Shown one piece after another: positions 1-9,264 of a stretch of 64,000 nucleotides of DNA. Below the pieces are notes generated by a model. The model did no database searches and was not told where the DNA came from. It was given only the letters and a program-made list of their open reading frames with translations. Numbering within the stretch: position 1 is the first letter of the stretch; every line of letters starts with the position of its first letter. The position numbers were made by a program, and so were the translations under genes. This DNA is from Pseudomonadota bacterium (GTDB lineage: Bacteria > Pseudomonadota > Alphaproteobacteria > Rhizobiales > Xanthobacteraceae): positions 1 to 64,000 of the forward strand of contig JAFECJ010000003.1 in the NCBI GenBank assembly GCA_018242205.1, given 5' to 3'.

Positions 1-7
1 TGGCGCG

Positions 8-709
8 GTGAAACGAATGGTCCAGCACATCGGAATTGTCGGTTGCTCCGCCGAGGGAGCGGCGCTGTGTTATCGTACGATCTGTGCCGAAGGCGCCGAA
101 CGGCTTGGGCCGCATGCCCATCCCGAGATCTCGATGCACACGCCGTCGCTGGCTGACTATGTCGAATGCCTTGATCGTGGCGATCTGGCCGGCGTCGCCG
201 AGATCATGCTGGCGTCGGCGAGAAAGCTCGCGGTTGCCGGCGCCGATTTCCTGATCTGTCCCGACAACACCATTCATCAGGCACTGCCGCTGGTCCTGCC
301 GAACTCGCCGTTGCCGTGGCTGCACATCGCCGATGAGGTTGCAAAGGAAGCGGCCAAGCGGGGCTACAGGAATGTCGGCATTACCGGCACGAAGTGGCTC
401 GTGGATAGTGAGGTCTACCCGCGCAGCCTGACGTCGCACGGTTTGACGTTCGAGCGCCCGAGTGAAGAAGATCGCATTGAGGCGAATCGCATCATCATGG
501 ACGAACTCGTCTATGGACGCTTCGAGCCGCAATCTGTTGTCGAATTTCAGAGGATCATCGCGCGGCTGAAGTCAAAGGGTTGCGACGCTGTCGTGCTCGG
601 CTGCACCGAAATCCCGCTCATCATCGACGAGACGAATTCGTCATTGCCCACGTTGGACTCGACTCGCTTGCTGGCGCGAGCGGCTTTGACGCGGGCATTG
701 TCGAACTAA
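8..709 (+). CDS. Aspartate/glutamate racemase family protein
   Basis: Predicted cofactor-independent amino-acid racemase of the Asp/Glu/hydantoin racemase superfamily, cytoplasmic. At 233 residues it has the family length. Two catalytic cysteines are visible: C84 in the 'CPDNTIH' motif of the N-terminal half and C199 in 'GCTEIPLI' of the C-terminal half. These correspond to the two-base proton-transfer cysteines known in this family. The GTG at 8 may not be the true start: an ATG follows at 17, and only seven bases of upstream sequence are visible. The stop overlaps the stop of hisG on the other strand by four bases. The substrate (Asp, Glu or another acid) cannot be read from the sequence. 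Confidence 0.85.
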   Translation: MKRMVQHIGIVGCSAEGAALCYRTICAEGAERLGPHAHPEISMHTPSLADYVECLDRGDLAGVAEIMLASARKLAVAGADFLICPDNTIHQALPLVLPNSPLPWLHIADEVAKEAAKRGYRNVGITGTKWLVDSEVYPRSLTSHGLTFERPSEEDRIEANRIIMDELVYGRFEPQSVVEFQRIIARLKSKGCDAVVLGCTEIPLIIDETNSSLPTLDSTRLLARAALTRALSN

Positions 710-1677
710 AGCGCGGCTTCCAGCTTGGCGTAGAGCGGATTGTCCTTCGAGAACACATAATCGAGGTCGGCGACCGCGACCGCTTCGGCGCCGCGTTCGC
801 GTAGATAAGCCGTCAGCGCGTAAACCTGCGCCGGCGGGCAGTGCAGCGTCAGCATGCCGGACGAAGTCGGGCCGCCGAATGGCGTCTCGACGCCGAATTT
901 TGCCTTGGCGTCCTCGACCACTTTGCCGTCGCAGGCGGCGAAGCGCGAGCGCACCTCGCGGAAGGCGCGGGCGCGCGCTTGCGCTGCGATGCGATCGAGA
1001 ATGACGCGCGCGGTGTCGCGTTGCTCCACGGTCCATTCCGCCTGGCGCGCGGCGACGAGGTTCGCCTGCGAGCGCAAGATTACGCCGTCGTCAACGATCT
1101 TCAGCGCATTGGCGGCCAGCGTCGCGCCGGTCGTGGTGATGTCGACGATCATCTCGGCGGTGCCGGCGGCCGGCGCGCCTTCGGTCGCGCCGGCGCTCTC
1201 GACGATGCGATAGTCGATGACGCCATGCGTGGCGAAGAACTCGCGCGTCAGATTGATGTATTTGGTCGCGACCCGCATCTTGCGGCCGTGATGCTGACGG
1301 AAGCCGGTGGCGACGTCGTCGATATCGGCCATGGTGCGGACGTCGATCCAGGCCTGCGGCACGGCGACGATGACATTGGCAAAACCGAAGCCGAGCGGCT
1401 CGAGGAGCACGACGCGGGCGACGGCGTCCGGGATCTGCTCGCGGATCAGGTCTTCGCCGGTGACGCCCATATGTACGCTGCCGGCGGCGAGCTGTGCGGT
1501 GATTTCGCTGGCCGATAGATAGGCGACTTCGACGCCGTCGAGGCCGGCGACGGCGCCGCGGTAGTCGCGGGCGCCGCGCGGCTTGACGAGCTGAAGGCCC
1601 GAGCGCGCGAAGAAGGCTTCGGCGTTTTCCTGCAGCCGGCCCTTGGCCGGCACGGCGAGAACGAGCGGCGCGCTCAT
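706..1677 (-). CDS. hisG: ATP phosphoribosyltransferase HisG
   Basis: First enzyme of histidine biosynthesis: joins ATP and PRPP to give phosphoribosyl-ATP. The N-terminus '[19 protein letters not shown]' is the HisG opening, and the PRPP-binding segment '[18 protein letters not shown]' lies near residues 175-192. The protein is 323 residues. That is far longer than the roughly 210-residue short HisG forms that need HisZ, and slightly longer than E. coli HisG (299). The last 50 or so residues resemble the ACT-like regulatory domain of long HisG. The start codon overlaps the hisZ stop (ATGA), so the pair is translationally coupled. Having a long HisG beside hisZ is notable and is treated in the findings. 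Confidence 0.95.
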   Translation of the reverse strand: MSAPLVLAVPAKGRLQENAEAFFARSGLQLVKPRGARDYRGAVAGLDGVEVAYLSASEITAQLAAGSVHMGVTGEDLIREQIPDAVARVVLLEPLGFGFANVIVAVPQAWIDVRTMADIDDVATGFRQHHGRKMRVATKYINLTREFFATHGVIDYRIVESAGATEGAPAAGTAEMIVDITTTGATLAANALKIVDDGVILRSQANLVAARQAEWTVEQRDTARVILDRIAAQARARAFREVRSRFAACDGKVVEDAKAKFGVETPFGGPTSSGMLTLHCPPAQVYALTAYLRERGAEAVAVADLDYVFSKDNPLYAKLEAAL

Positions 1678-2837
1678 TGGGCGCCTCCATAGATCGCGAG
1701 GCGTTCGATCCAGACCGAGAAGCCGACGGCCGGCGTCGGCACCGTCGCGCCGAGCCGGGTCAGCAAGCCGTCATAGCGGCCGCCGGCGACCAGCGGATCG
1801 CCGGCACGGTTGGCGTCGGTGAGTTCGAAGACGAAGCCGGTGTAGTAATCGAAGCCGCGGCCGAAGGCGGTCGAGAAGTGCACGCGCTTCAGGTCGATGT
1901 CGCGCGCGGCGAGAAAGCCGTTGCGGCTCTCCAGCAGATCGAGGGCGGGGCCGAGTTCGCCGGCGAGATTGGCGTCGGCGGCCAGCGCCCGCAGCTCGGC
2001 GGCTGCTTCGTCCGGATCGCCGGCAACGGCAAGGAAGCGTTCGATCAGGCCGCGCACATCGCGCGGCAGCTTGGTCGAGGCCCCGAGCGCCGATTGCTCG
2101 AGGAAGCGGTCGGCGATCTCGGCGACCGAACGGCCGCCGACGGCGCTGATGCCGGCGATCGACAGAAGGTCGGTGACCAGCGCGTGCGCGCCCTTGGGAT
2201 CGGAACCGGCGAGCGCCGCGAGCACGCCCTGATATTCGGGACGGCCGTTATTGCCACCGAGCATCAGGCGGTCGAGGTCCTGCGCCAGGTTGGTCTTGCG
2301 GTTGAAATCCTTGATCAGGCGGCGCTTCCAGGCTGGCGCCAGGTCGAGCGCAGCGATCAGCGCGCCGAATAGCGCGACGTCGCCAGCGCGGATCGCCGGT
2401 TCGCTCAGGCCGAAATGCGCGGTCGTCTCCAGCCCAAGGGCGAGCATCTCCGCATCGGCGGCGGCGGTGTCCGGCCGGCCGAAGCTCTCGATGCCGCCTT
2501 GCAGGAATTCGGCGTTGCCGTCGGCGCGGTGACGGAAGACCGGCCCGAGATAGCTGTAGCCGCTCGGCCGCCCCGCCTGCGGCGAGGCCAGGTAATCCCG
2601 CGACACCGGAATGGTCAGGTCCGGTCGCAGACACAGTTCAGTGCCGCCCGGTGCGGCGGTCAGGAACATGCGGCGGCGGATGTCCTCGCCGGACAGGTCG
2701 AGGAACGGCTCGGCCGGCTGCAGGATCGGCGGCGACACGCGCGCATAGCCGGCGCGCTCATAGGAGGCGATCAGCGTCTCCGCCCGCGCATCCGGGGTTG
2801 CCGTCCGAAGAGCCGATTGTCCCAAATTCCCGTCCAT
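1674..2837 (-). CDS. hisZ: ATP phosphoribosyltransferase regulatory subunit HisZ
   Basis: HisRS-like protein that works with HisG in the first step of histidine synthesis and does not charge tRNA. Class II synthetase-fold features are visible: a motif-2-like '[20 protein letters not shown]', the histidine-binding-like '[12 protein letters not shown]' and a motif-3-like 'GGRYDGLL'. There is no C-terminal anticodon-binding domain, as expected for HisZ. I chose the ATG at 2837 (387 residues, start [12 protein letters not shown]), because the frame stays open to 3068 but the extra N-terminal residues look like translated non-coding sequence. Overlaps hisG by four bases (ATGA). In relatives hisS sits directly upstream; here three to four unrelated genes intervene. 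Confidence 0.92.
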   Translation of the reverse strand: MDGNLGQSALRTATPDARAETLIASYERAGYARVSPPILQPAEPFLDLSGEDIRRRMFLTAAPGGTELCLRPDLTIPVSRDYLASPQAGRPSGYSYLGPVFRHRADGNAEFLQGGIESFGRPDTAAADAEMLALGLETTAHFGLSEPAIRAGDVALFGALIAALDLAPAWKRRLIKDFNRKTNLAQDLDRLMLGGNNGRPEYQGVLAALAGSDPKGAHALVTDLLSIAGISAVGGRSVAEIADRFLEQSALGASTKLPRDVRGLIERFLAVAGDPDEAAAELRALAADANLAGELGPALDLLESRNGFLAARDIDLKRVHFSTAFGRGFDYYTGFVFELTDANRAGDPLVAGGRYDGLLTRLGATVPTPAVGFSVWIERLAIYGGAQ

Positions 2838-3090
2838 ACCCGTCCCAGGCCGATCCGGCCCCCCGTGTTGGCGGCCCTTTAGCACGTCAGGTTTAAGGTT
2901 TCGACGAAGAAAGCCATCCGCCGTTAACGGTCCGGCTCGGTAAATGTCTGGTGTCGTTAACAAATTTTCTGCCTTGGCGCGGCTGGGCAATTTCCTCCCG
3001 GGCCGGCGGGCGGGGGCGCCTATGGCCGCAGCCGTGGGTAAGAGATTTTCAACATAAGGGGGCTTCACTGGTATCGGGAGACTGGTTCCG

Positions 3091-3573
3091 ATGGCCTATA
3101 CGGTCGCCAAAGATGTGGTGGACGCGTTCTACGACGCCTTCATTAAGCCGGACGCCGACAAGCTTGCCGGCCTGGTTCATGACGACGTGCGGTGGACAGC
3201 GCGCGGCCCGGTCGAGGTGCTCAGCTTCTGCGGCACCTACCGGGGCAAGGCGCACGTCCTGAAACTCGCCACCCAAATTCTCCCCTCGATGTTCAGCGAA
3301 ATCAGGCTCGTCCGCGAGTCGCTGGTCATCGACGGCGACCGGGCGGCGGTGTTGAATTTCCAGACCGCGCTGCGGCGCTCCGACGGTCGTGTTACAACCT
3401 ATCGCTTCGCTCATTTCTTCCGCTTCAAGGACGACAAGCTGATCGAAACGACCACCCTCATCGATACGTTCAACGCGGCCGAGCAGGTTCTCGGTCACGC
3501 GCTGTCGATCGATAGCGCGGCCACGCCGCCCGACTCCAAGCCGGCGCTGCCGAACGATCTGGTGTTCCTGTGA
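3091..3573 (+). CDS. SnoaL-like / NTF2-fold protein, copy 1
   Basis: 160-residue protein of the SnoaL-like (NTF2-fold) superfamily, small alpha+beta cone proteins that act as isomerases, hydrolases or ligand binders. The pattern seen is an N-terminal helix 'VVDAFYDAF', then 'LVHDDVRWT', 'FCGTYRGKAHV', the strand 'TTYRFAHFFRFKDDKLIE' and 'FNAAEQVLGH'. The enzymatic role is unknown. It is followed with a 4-base overlap (GTGA) by a clear paralogue, so the two arose by tandem duplication and are probably co-translated. No signal peptide. The pair sits between hisZ and hisS and splits what is commonly a contiguous histidine block. Confidence 0.8.
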   Translation: MAYTVAKDVVDAFYDAFIKPDADKLAGLVHDDVRWTARGPVEVLSFCGTYRGKAHVLKLATQILPSMFSEIRLVRESLVIDGDRAAVLNFQTALRRSDGRVTTYRFAHFFRFKDDKLIETTTLIDTFNAAEQVLGHALSIDSAATPPDSKPALPNDLVFL

Positions 3574-4067
3574 CGCCGGCGTCGCAAACGACGGAGCATG
3601 TGGTCGACAGGGCCGTTGTCGACGCCTATTTCGAGGCCTTCGCGGCACGCGATACCGAAGCGTTTGCGGCGTTCCTGCACGACGACGTGCGCTGGACGAT
3701 CAGCGGGCCGATCGACATCATCCCTTATTGCGGCGAGCACGTCGGCAAGGCCGCGGTCATCGATGTGATGGCCCGCCGGGCCCTCAATGTTCTTCGGGTC
3801 ACCGATATCGGCCGCGACCAATTCCTCGTTCAGGGCAATCGGGGCGCGGCGTTGACGCGCCTGACGGCGCTGTTGCGGGCCGACGGCCGTACCATCAGCT
3901 ATCGCATTGCCAATTTTTTCCGCTTCCAGGACGGCAAGTTGATCGAGAACGTGTCGTTGATGGACAGTTTCGACGCCGCCGAGCAGGTGCTCGGCCATAA
4001 TATCGACCTCGTCACCGAGATCGACGACGCGCCGCCGCTGGCGAATGGCAACATCGCCATCATTTGA
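3570..4067 (+). CDS. SnoaL-like / NTF2-fold protein, copy 2
   Basis: 165-residue paralogue of the preceding gene. Shared segments include 'LHDDVRWT.SGP', 'YCGEHVGKAAV', 'RADGRTISYRIANFFRF', 'DGKLIENVSLMDSFDAAEQV' and 'LGH'. It uses a GTG start at 3570 that overlaps the stop of copy 1, so translation is probably coupled and the two products may form a heterodimer; NTF2-fold proteins are often dimeric. The function is unknown. The C-terminus extends beyond the shared fold by about 25 residues. Nothing in either copy identifies a catalytic pair with confidence. Confidence 0.8.
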   Translation: MTPASQTTEHVVDRAVVDAYFEAFAARDTEAFAAFLHDDVRWTISGPIDIIPYCGEHVGKAAVIDVMARRALNVLRVTDIGRDQFLVQGNRGAALTRLTALLRADGRTISYRIANFFRFQDGKLIENVSLMDSFDAAEQVLGHNIDLVTEIDDAPPLANGNIAII

Positions 4068-4183
4068 GGTTCGCGCGCTGTCGCCGCCGACGGCGATGTG
4101 ATGGCCGTCACGCCGACGCACGCTGCCGATGCGCTAGCCTCCGCCTAGGGGCGCCAGTCCGGCTACAGGGATCGGAGATCAGC

Positions 4184-4699
4184 ATGCGCTATCATTTCGC
4201 GATTGCCATCGGCCTTATCGCCGCAACGCCGGCCTTTGCGCTCGACATGCCGACGCGCAAGGCCGGTCTGTGGGAACTGACGATGGAATTCGTCGGCCGC
4301 AACCTGCCGGGCCAGACGATGAAGCAATGCGTCGACGCGGCAACCGACAAACTGATGAACCAGGCCTATGGCGGCGCCGGCAAGGAAGCCTGCGCCAAAC
4401 AGGACGTCTCCAAGGCCGGCGATACGATGACAATCGACAGTGTTTGCAAGTTCGGTCCCGCCACCGTGACGTCGCATGCGGTGGTGTCGGGCAGTTTCGA
4501 CAGCGCCTATTCGGTCGATGTCGAATCGAGCAGAGAAGGCGGCCCGCCGATGCCGGGCGGCGGCAAGAACCACATGAAAATAACCGCCAAATGGCTCGGT
4601 CCGTGTGGCGCCGGACAGAAGCCGGGCGACATGATCATGGCCAACGGCATGAAGATCAACGTGCTCGCGATGCCGCATCCCGGCGTGCCGCAGCGGTAG
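4184..4699 (+). CDS. DUF3617 family secreted protein
   Basis: 171-residue exported protein. It has a typical signal peptide (residues 1-20, 'MRYHFAIAIGLIAATPAFA') followed by 'RKAGLWELTMEF', 'QTMKQCVD' and spaced cysteines, the pattern of DUF3617 proteins common in alphaproteobacteria. Conserved cysteines (in 'QCVD', 'EACAK', 'SVCKFG', 'GPCGAG') suggest disulfides in the periplasm. The ATG at 4184 is preferred over the longer open frame from 4064 because it begins the signal peptide and follows 'ggag' about ten bases upstream. The function of the family is not established. Lies after the SnoaL pair with a 116-base gap, so it may have its own promoter. Confidence 0.8.
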   Translation: MRYHFAIAIGLIAATPAFALDMPTRKAGLWELTMEFVGRNLPGQTMKQCVDAATDKLMNQAYGGAGKEACAKQDVSKAGDTMTIDSVCKFGPATVTSHAVVSGSFDSAYSVDVESSREGGPPMPGGGKNHMKITAKWLGPCGAGQKPGDMIMANGMKINVLAMPHPGVPQR

Positions 4700-4703
4700 T
4701 CGT

Positions 4704-4901
4704 TCAGTAATCGAAGCCGATTTCGTAATTCATCGCGTCGGCGTCGCTTTGGGCGGTGTCGGCCGTTTCACCTTGGCTCTTGCCTTGATCCGGCACTGCG
4801 CGGGGTGCGACCGGCGGGCTCTTGACCGTCCGGGGCTTCGGCGCCGAACCGGCCTGGCGCTGCATCGTCAACGGAATCGGAAACGCCCAACGGTCGTCCA
4901 C
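4704..4901 (-). CDS. Small hypothetical protein
   Basis: A 65-codon open frame ending 'MNYEIGFDY', with a Pro/Ala/Gln-rich low-complexity middle. It is the only reasonable coding candidate between the DUF3617 gene (convergent, four bases away) and hisS (downstream on the same strand). No recognised domain, signal peptide or membrane segment. Support is positional only, so this could be a non-coding open frame. Confidence 0.4.
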   Translation of the reverse strand: MDDRWAFPIPLTMQRQAGSAPKPRTVKSPPVAPRAVPDQGKSQGETADTAQSDADAMNYEIGFDY

Positions 4902-5015
4902 TTGCCGTCCCCGTCACATTATCATTTGGTTGGCCGCACAATGCGCCACAACCAAATTCGTTCCGAGCACGCTAGCGAAATTCAGTTTAGCCTGAGTGTC
5001 GCGTCTGTGACGCGA

Positions 5016-6530
5016 TTATGACGATATGTGGCGCTTGAGCAGGTTCTGTACGGCATCCACAAGGTCAGCCTCACTGACCGAAAACTGCGCCTCGGCCTGC
5101 TTTTTCAGGTAATCCTCGCGGTCGCTGGCATTCTCGGCGGCCAATTCGGCACCGAGGATCAGGTCCTTGATGACGACCTGTTTGGCGTCACGTTCGTTGG
5201 AGCCCTGGATGATGGCGCAGGGCGAGTGCCGCTTGTCGGCGTACTTCAACTGCTGGCCGACATTGTTCTTCGGATTGCCGAGATAGAGCTCGGCGCGGAC
5301 GCCCGCGTTACGCAAGCGCGACACGAAGGTCTGATAGTGCGCGACCTGGTCGCGATCCATGATGGTGACGAGCACCGGCCCCGGTTCCGGCTTGTTCGAC
5401 AATTTGCCGAGCGCGGTCAGCGCCGCCTGGAGGCGCGACACGCCGATGGAGAAGCCGGTCGCCGGCACCGGCTGGCCCATGAAGCGCGAGACGAGGCCGT
5501 CGTAACGGCCGCCGCCGCCGACCGAGCCGAAGCGGATGGGGCGGCCTTTCTCGTCCTTCACCTCAAAAGTGAGTTCAACTTCATAGACCGGGCCGGTGTA
5601 GTATTCGAGACCACGGACGACAGACGAGTCGATACGAATGCGGCCGTCGTCATAACCGGCGGCGTTTACCAGATCGGCAATGCCGCGCAGTTCGTTGACG
5701 CCGTCGAGGCCGTCATTGGAGCCGGACACCAGCGCTTCCATCTGATCGAGCATCTGCAGGACGTTTTGCGTTTCGACGCGGAGAAAGCCGAGCACGGTGT
5801 CACAGGCCTTCTCGTCGAGACCCGCGCCCTTGGTGAAGTCGCCACTCTCGTCCTTGCGACCAGCGCCGAGCAGATCGCGCACGCCGTCGAGCCCGAGACG
5901 ATCGAGCTTGTCGATTGCACGCAGCACGGTCAGGCGTCGCCCCGCATTGGCGTCGCCGCCGAGCTCGATGGCTTCGAGGATGCCGTCAAGCACCTTGCGA
6001 TTGGAAACCTTCACCACATAGGAGCCGCGCGGCACGCCGAGCGCTTCCATCGCGTCGGCGGCCATCATGCAGACCTCGGCGTCGGCCGCCATGGTGCCGG
6101 CGCCGACCGTGTCAGCATCAAATTGCATGAACTGGCGGAAGCGGCCGGGGCCGGGCTTTTCGTTGCGGAACACCCAGCCGAAGCGATAGCTGCGATAGGG
6201 CAGGGCCAGGTGCTGGTAGTTCTCCGCGACATAGCGCGCTAACGGCGCGGTCAGGTCGTAGCGCAGCGACAGCCACTGCTCGTCATCGTCCTGGAATGAG
6301 AACACGCCTTCGTTCGGCCGGTCCTGGTCGGGCAGGAATTTGCCGAGCGCGTCGGTATATTCGATCGCGGGCGTTTCGACCGGCTCGAAGCCGTAGCGCT
6401 CATAGACGCTGCGGATGGTCTCGACCATCATGCGCGTGGCGGCGATCTCGGCCGGGCCCCGGTCGGCCAGGCCACGCGGCAGGCGCGCCTTGAGTTTTTG
6501 CTGTTTTTTACCGGATTTTGTGTCGGCCAT
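5016..6530 (-). CDS. hisS: Histidine--tRNA ligase HisS
   Basis: Class II aminoacyl-tRNA synthetase that charges tRNA-His. 504 residues, longer than the roughly 420 of E. coli HisRS. Motif 2 reads '[20 protein letters not shown]', the histidine-A motif reads '[12 protein letters not shown]', motif 3 region 'GGGGRYDGL', and a C-terminal anticodon-binding domain starts near residue 390 ('[12 protein letters not shown]'). The motif 2 loop differs from the canonical 'FRHERPQKGRYRQFHQ'. This matches the divergent HisRS type known from alphaproteobacteria whose tRNA-His lacks the usual G-1. The basic N-terminus '[16 protein letters not shown]' is an extension. The start ATG at 6530 has no competing start nearby. 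Confidence 0.95.
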   Translation of the reverse strand: MADTKSGKKQQKLKARLPRGLADRGPAEIAATRMMVETIRSVYERYGFEPVETPAIEYTDALGKFLPDQDRPNEGVFSFQDDDEQWLSLRYDLTAPLARYVAENYQHLALPYRSYRFGWVFRNEKPGPGRFRQFMQFDADTVGAGTMAADAEVCMMAADAMEALGVPRGSYVVKVSNRKVLDGILEAIELGGDANAGRRLTVLRAIDKLDRLGLDGVRDLLGAGRKDESGDFTKGAGLDEKACDTVLGFLRVETQNVLQMLDQMEALVSGSNDGLDGVNELRGIADLVNAAGYDDGRIRIDSSVVRGLEYYTGPVYEVELTFEVKDEKGRPIRFGSVGGGGRYDGLVSRFMGQPVPATGFSIGVSRLQAALTALGKLSNKPEPGPVLVTIMDRDQVAHYQTFVSRLRNAGVRAELYLGNPKNNVGQQLKYADKRHSPCAIIQGSNERDAKQVVIKDLILGAELAAENASDREDYLKKQAEAQFSVSEADLVDAVQNLLKRHISS

Positions 6531-6636
6531 CGGTGCAAAATGAGCTGAAAGTTGTAGGCGCGGGCGTCCTAGCAGCCGTTTCGTGCTTTGTCATTATCGG
6601 CGAAAACGGATAAATCCTGTGAGGCCTGTACCCGCC

Positions 6637-6763
6637 CTCATCCTGAGGAGCGGGCCCCCAGCGCGTCCCGCGCGTCTTCGACGCGCTATGGCCCGCGTCT
6701 CGAAGGATGGGGGCGGCCCTATGGTTCGAGACGCCCGCCTGCGGCGGGCTCCTCACCATGAGG
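6637..6763. repeat. Mosaic palindromic intergenic repeat, type A copy 1
   Basis: Contains 'ctcatcctgaggag' at 6637, the inverted pair 'gcgtctcgaa' (6695-6704) / 'ttcgagacgc' (6725-6734), and 'ctcctcaccatgagg' near 6749-6763. The same modules recur at 16916-17006. Such elements are widely dispersed between genes in Bradyrhizobiaceae. It lies between hisS and the divergent aminotransferase gene. Confidence 0.8.
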
Positions 6764-6796
6764 CCGGGACAGGCTGAACAATTGAGAGAGTTGTCC

Positions 6797-8140
6797 ATGG
6801 CCCTGGCCCCCAAAATCGCATCGACCTCCGTCCCCAACGACCTCGCGCCGTTCTGGATGCCGTTTACGTCCAACCGCTCCTTCAAGGCCCGGCCGCGCAT
6901 GATCGCGAGCGCCAAGGACATGCACTACTTCACTCCCGAGGGGCGCAAGATCATCGACGCGTCGGCCGGCCTGTGGTGCACCAATGCCGGCCACAACCGC
7001 GATTCCATCGTCGCCGCGATTCAGAAACAGGCGGCCGAACTCGATTTCTCGCCGACCTTCCAGTTCGGCCATCCCAAGGCTTTCGAACTGGCCTCGCGCA
7101 TCGCCGCGTTGGCGCCGGGCGACCTCGACCACGTGTTCTTCTGCAACTCGGGTTCGGAAGCCGACGATACCGCGATGAAGATCGCGCTGGCCTACCACCG
7201 CGCCAAAGGGGAGGCCACGCGGGTACGCTTCATCGGCCGCGAGCGTGGCTATCACGGCGTCGGCTTCGGCGGCACCTCGATCGGCGGCATGGTCGCCAAC
7301 CGCAAGCAATTCGGCACACTGCTCGCCGGCGTCGATCATCTGCAATCGACCTACAACAGGGCCGAGCAGGCTTTCTCGGTTGGCGAGCCGGACTGGGGCG
7401 AGCATCTCGCTGACGAGCTCGACCGTCTGGTGGCGCTGCATGACGCCTCGACCATCGCCGCCGTCTTTGTCGAGCCGGTGTCCGGTTCGACCGCGGTGTT
7501 GCCGCCGCCGAAGGGCTACCTCAAGCGCCTGCGCCAGATCTGCGACAAGCACGGCATCCTGCTGGTGTTCGACGAAGTCATCACCGGCTATGGCCGCCTC
7601 GGCCATGCCTTCGCCGCCGAGCGTTACGGCGTCGTGCCGGACCTGATCTGCTTTGCCAAGGGCATCACCTCGGGTTCGGTGCCGATGGGCGGCGTCATCG
7701 CGCGTAAGGGCATTCACGACGCTTTCATGACCGGGCCGGATCACGTCATCGAGCTGTTCCACGGCTACACTTATTCGGCTCATCCGCTGGCCTGCGCTGC
7801 CGGTCTCGCGGCGCTTGATCTCTACCGCGACGAAAAGCTGTTTGAGCGCGCCAAGAAACTGGAGCCGGTCTGGGCCGATGCGGTGATGAGCCTCAAGGGG
7901 TTGCCGGGCGTCCTCGATATCCGCGTCGTCGGCCTGATGGCGGGCGTCGATCTGGCCTCGAAGCCGGATGCGGTCGGCAAGCGCGGCTACGACGCGCTGG
8001 AAAGCGGCTACCACGACCACAGCATCATGTTCCGCACGTCGGGCGATGCGATTGCCATGTCGCCGCCGCTGATCGTCACCGAGGAGCAGATCGACGAAAT
8101 CATCTCCAAGGTGGCCGCGATCATCAAGCAGACGGCCTGA
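6797..8140 (+). CDS. Omega-amino acid--pyruvate aminotransferase (class III)
   Basis: PLP-dependent class III aminotransferase, most like beta-alanine/omega-amino acid:pyruvate transaminases. 447 residues from the ATG at 6797, the usual length. Landmarks are 'FWMPFTSNRSFKARPRMI' at the start, the PLP-phosphate region 'FFCNSGSEADDTAMK', 'RERGYHGVGFGGTSIGGM', 'LLVFDEVITGYGRLG' with the PLP-pairing Asp, and the Schiff-base lysine K288 in 'CFAKGITSG'. The frame is open further upstream, but that part lies in the repeat, and the ATG at 6797 begins the conserved N-terminus. It is a single gene. The exact amine donor is not decided by sequence; beta-alanine, taurine or other terminal amines are possible. 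Confidence 0.88.
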   Translation: MALAPKIASTSVPNDLAPFWMPFTSNRSFKARPRMIASAKDMHYFTPEGRKIIDASAGLWCTNAGHNRDSIVAAIQKQAAELDFSPTFQFGHPKAFELASRIAALAPGDLDHVFFCNSGSEADDTAMKIALAYHRAKGEATRVRFIGRERGYHGVGFGGTSIGGMVANRKQFGTLLAGVDHLQSTYNRAEQAFSVGEPDWGEHLADELDRLVALHDASTIAAVFVEPVSGSTAVLPPPKGYLKRLRQICDKHGILLVFDEVITGYGRLGHAFAAERYGVVPDLICFAKGITSGSVPMGGVIARKGIHDAFMTGPDHVIELFHGYTYSAHPLACAAGLAALDLYRDEKLFERAKKLEPVWADAVMSLKGLPGVLDIRVVGLMAGVDLASKPDAVGKRGYDALESGYHDHSIMFRTSGDAIAMSPPLIVTEEQIDEIISKVAAIIKQTA

Positions 8141-8256
8141 GCGATCCGCGCAGGCAAGACACCGCGTCATGGCCGGCCATGTGCCGGCCATTTCGTTTTT
8201 GCGGGGCCTTGCGGTACGTCAATTGCGCCGATCCGTCCGGCCGGTAAAATCAAACA

Positions 8257-9264
8257 ATGCAGATACGGCGCATCGCCCTTCTCGCCTGCCTGATCGTTGC
8301 GGTCGCCGGCGGCGCTTACTGGTGGCAGGCGAGGGGCGTTCCCCAGGTCGCGGCGGTTGCGGCCCATCGCGGCACCGCGGTCGAAATCGTCTATGCCACC
8401 GGCGGCGTCGAGCCGGTGCGCTGGGCCAAGGTGGCCAGCGTCATCCGCGACCGTATCGTCGAAACCTGCGACTGCGAGGGCAAGACTGTCGCCAAGGGCG
8501 AGGTCCTGGCGCGGCTCGACGATCGCGAGGTCCAGGCGCAGATGAAGGAATTGCGCGCCCGCGAGGCCTTTCTCAAGAGTGAGATGGAGCGCGTCAGCCA
8601 GTTGATCACACGCGGCGCCGCGACCACGCAGGCCTACGAACGGGCCGCCATGGACCTGCAGCAGGTGCAGGGGCTGATCGCGGTGCAGCTCGAAAAGATC
8701 GCCGACTACACCATCCTGGCGCCGATGGACGGCGTTGTTTTACGTCGCGACGGCGAAATCGGCGAAATCGCCGAAGCCGGCCAGATACTGTTCCGCGTCG
8801 GCGTGCCGATGCCGTTGCAGGTTGTGGCCGAGGTCAATGAAGAGGACATCCCGCGCGTCAAGCTCGGCCAGGTCGTGTTGTTTCGCACCGACGCATTTCC
8901 CGATCGCCGCCTCGAAGGCAAGATCAGCGAGATCACGCCGATGGGCGACGTGACCGCCAAGACCTTTCGCATCAAGGCGGCGTTGCCGGCCGATACGCCG
9001 CTCAAGCCGGGCATGAGCGTCGAAGCCAATATCGTTACCCGCGAGAAGGACAACGCACTGCTGGTGCCGACCGACGCCGTGCAGGACAACGCCGTGTTCG
9101 TCATCGACGGCAACCGGGCGCGCAAGCGCGCGGTGACGGTCGGCATTCGCGGCACTCGCGCCGTCGAGGTCTTGTCCGGGCTCAAGGATGGCGAGCGCGT
9201 CGCGTCGCCGGCACCGGCCGGGCTCAAGAACGGCGCGCGGGTCCGCGTCGTCGCCGCGCCATGA
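8257..9264 (+). CDS. Periplasmic adaptor (HlyD/MacA-like) of an ABC exporter
   Basis: 335-residue membrane-fusion protein. The N-terminal anchor (residues 6-23) is followed by a biotinyl-lipoyl-like half-motif 'GVEPVRWAKVASVI', a short coiled-coil hairpin (about residues 90-145), the second lipoyl half 'APMDGVVLRRDGEIGE', a beta-barrel segment, and a C-terminal membrane-proximal part 'VVSPAPAGLKNG'-like. It is the first gene of a three-gene operon whose next gene overlaps by four bases (ATGA). It probably links the inner-membrane permease to the outer part of the envelope. There is no outer-membrane channel gene alongside, so either TolC is encoded elsewhere or the system handles envelope lipids or lipoproteins. 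Confidence 0.85.
   Translation: MQIRRIALLACLIVAVAGGAYWWQARGVPQVAAVAAHRGTAVEIVYATGGVEPVRWAKVASVIRDRIVETCDCEGKTVAKGEVLARLDDREVQAQMKELRAREAFLKSEMERVSQLITRGAATTQAYERAAMDLQQVQGLIAVQLEKIADYTILAPMDGVVLRRDGEIGEIAEAGQILFRVGVPMPLQVVAEVNEEDIPRVKLGQVVLFRTDAFPDRRLEGKISEITPMGDVTAKTFRIKAALPADTPLKPGMSVEANIVTREKDNALLVPTDAVQDNAVFVIDGNRARKRAVTVGIRGTRAVEVLSGLKDGERVASPAPAGLKNGARVRVVAAP

Noticed and set aside
2838..3068. N-terminal extension of hisZ
   Set aside because: The frame is open but the residues are unlike any HisZ, and the ATG at 2837 gives the family length.
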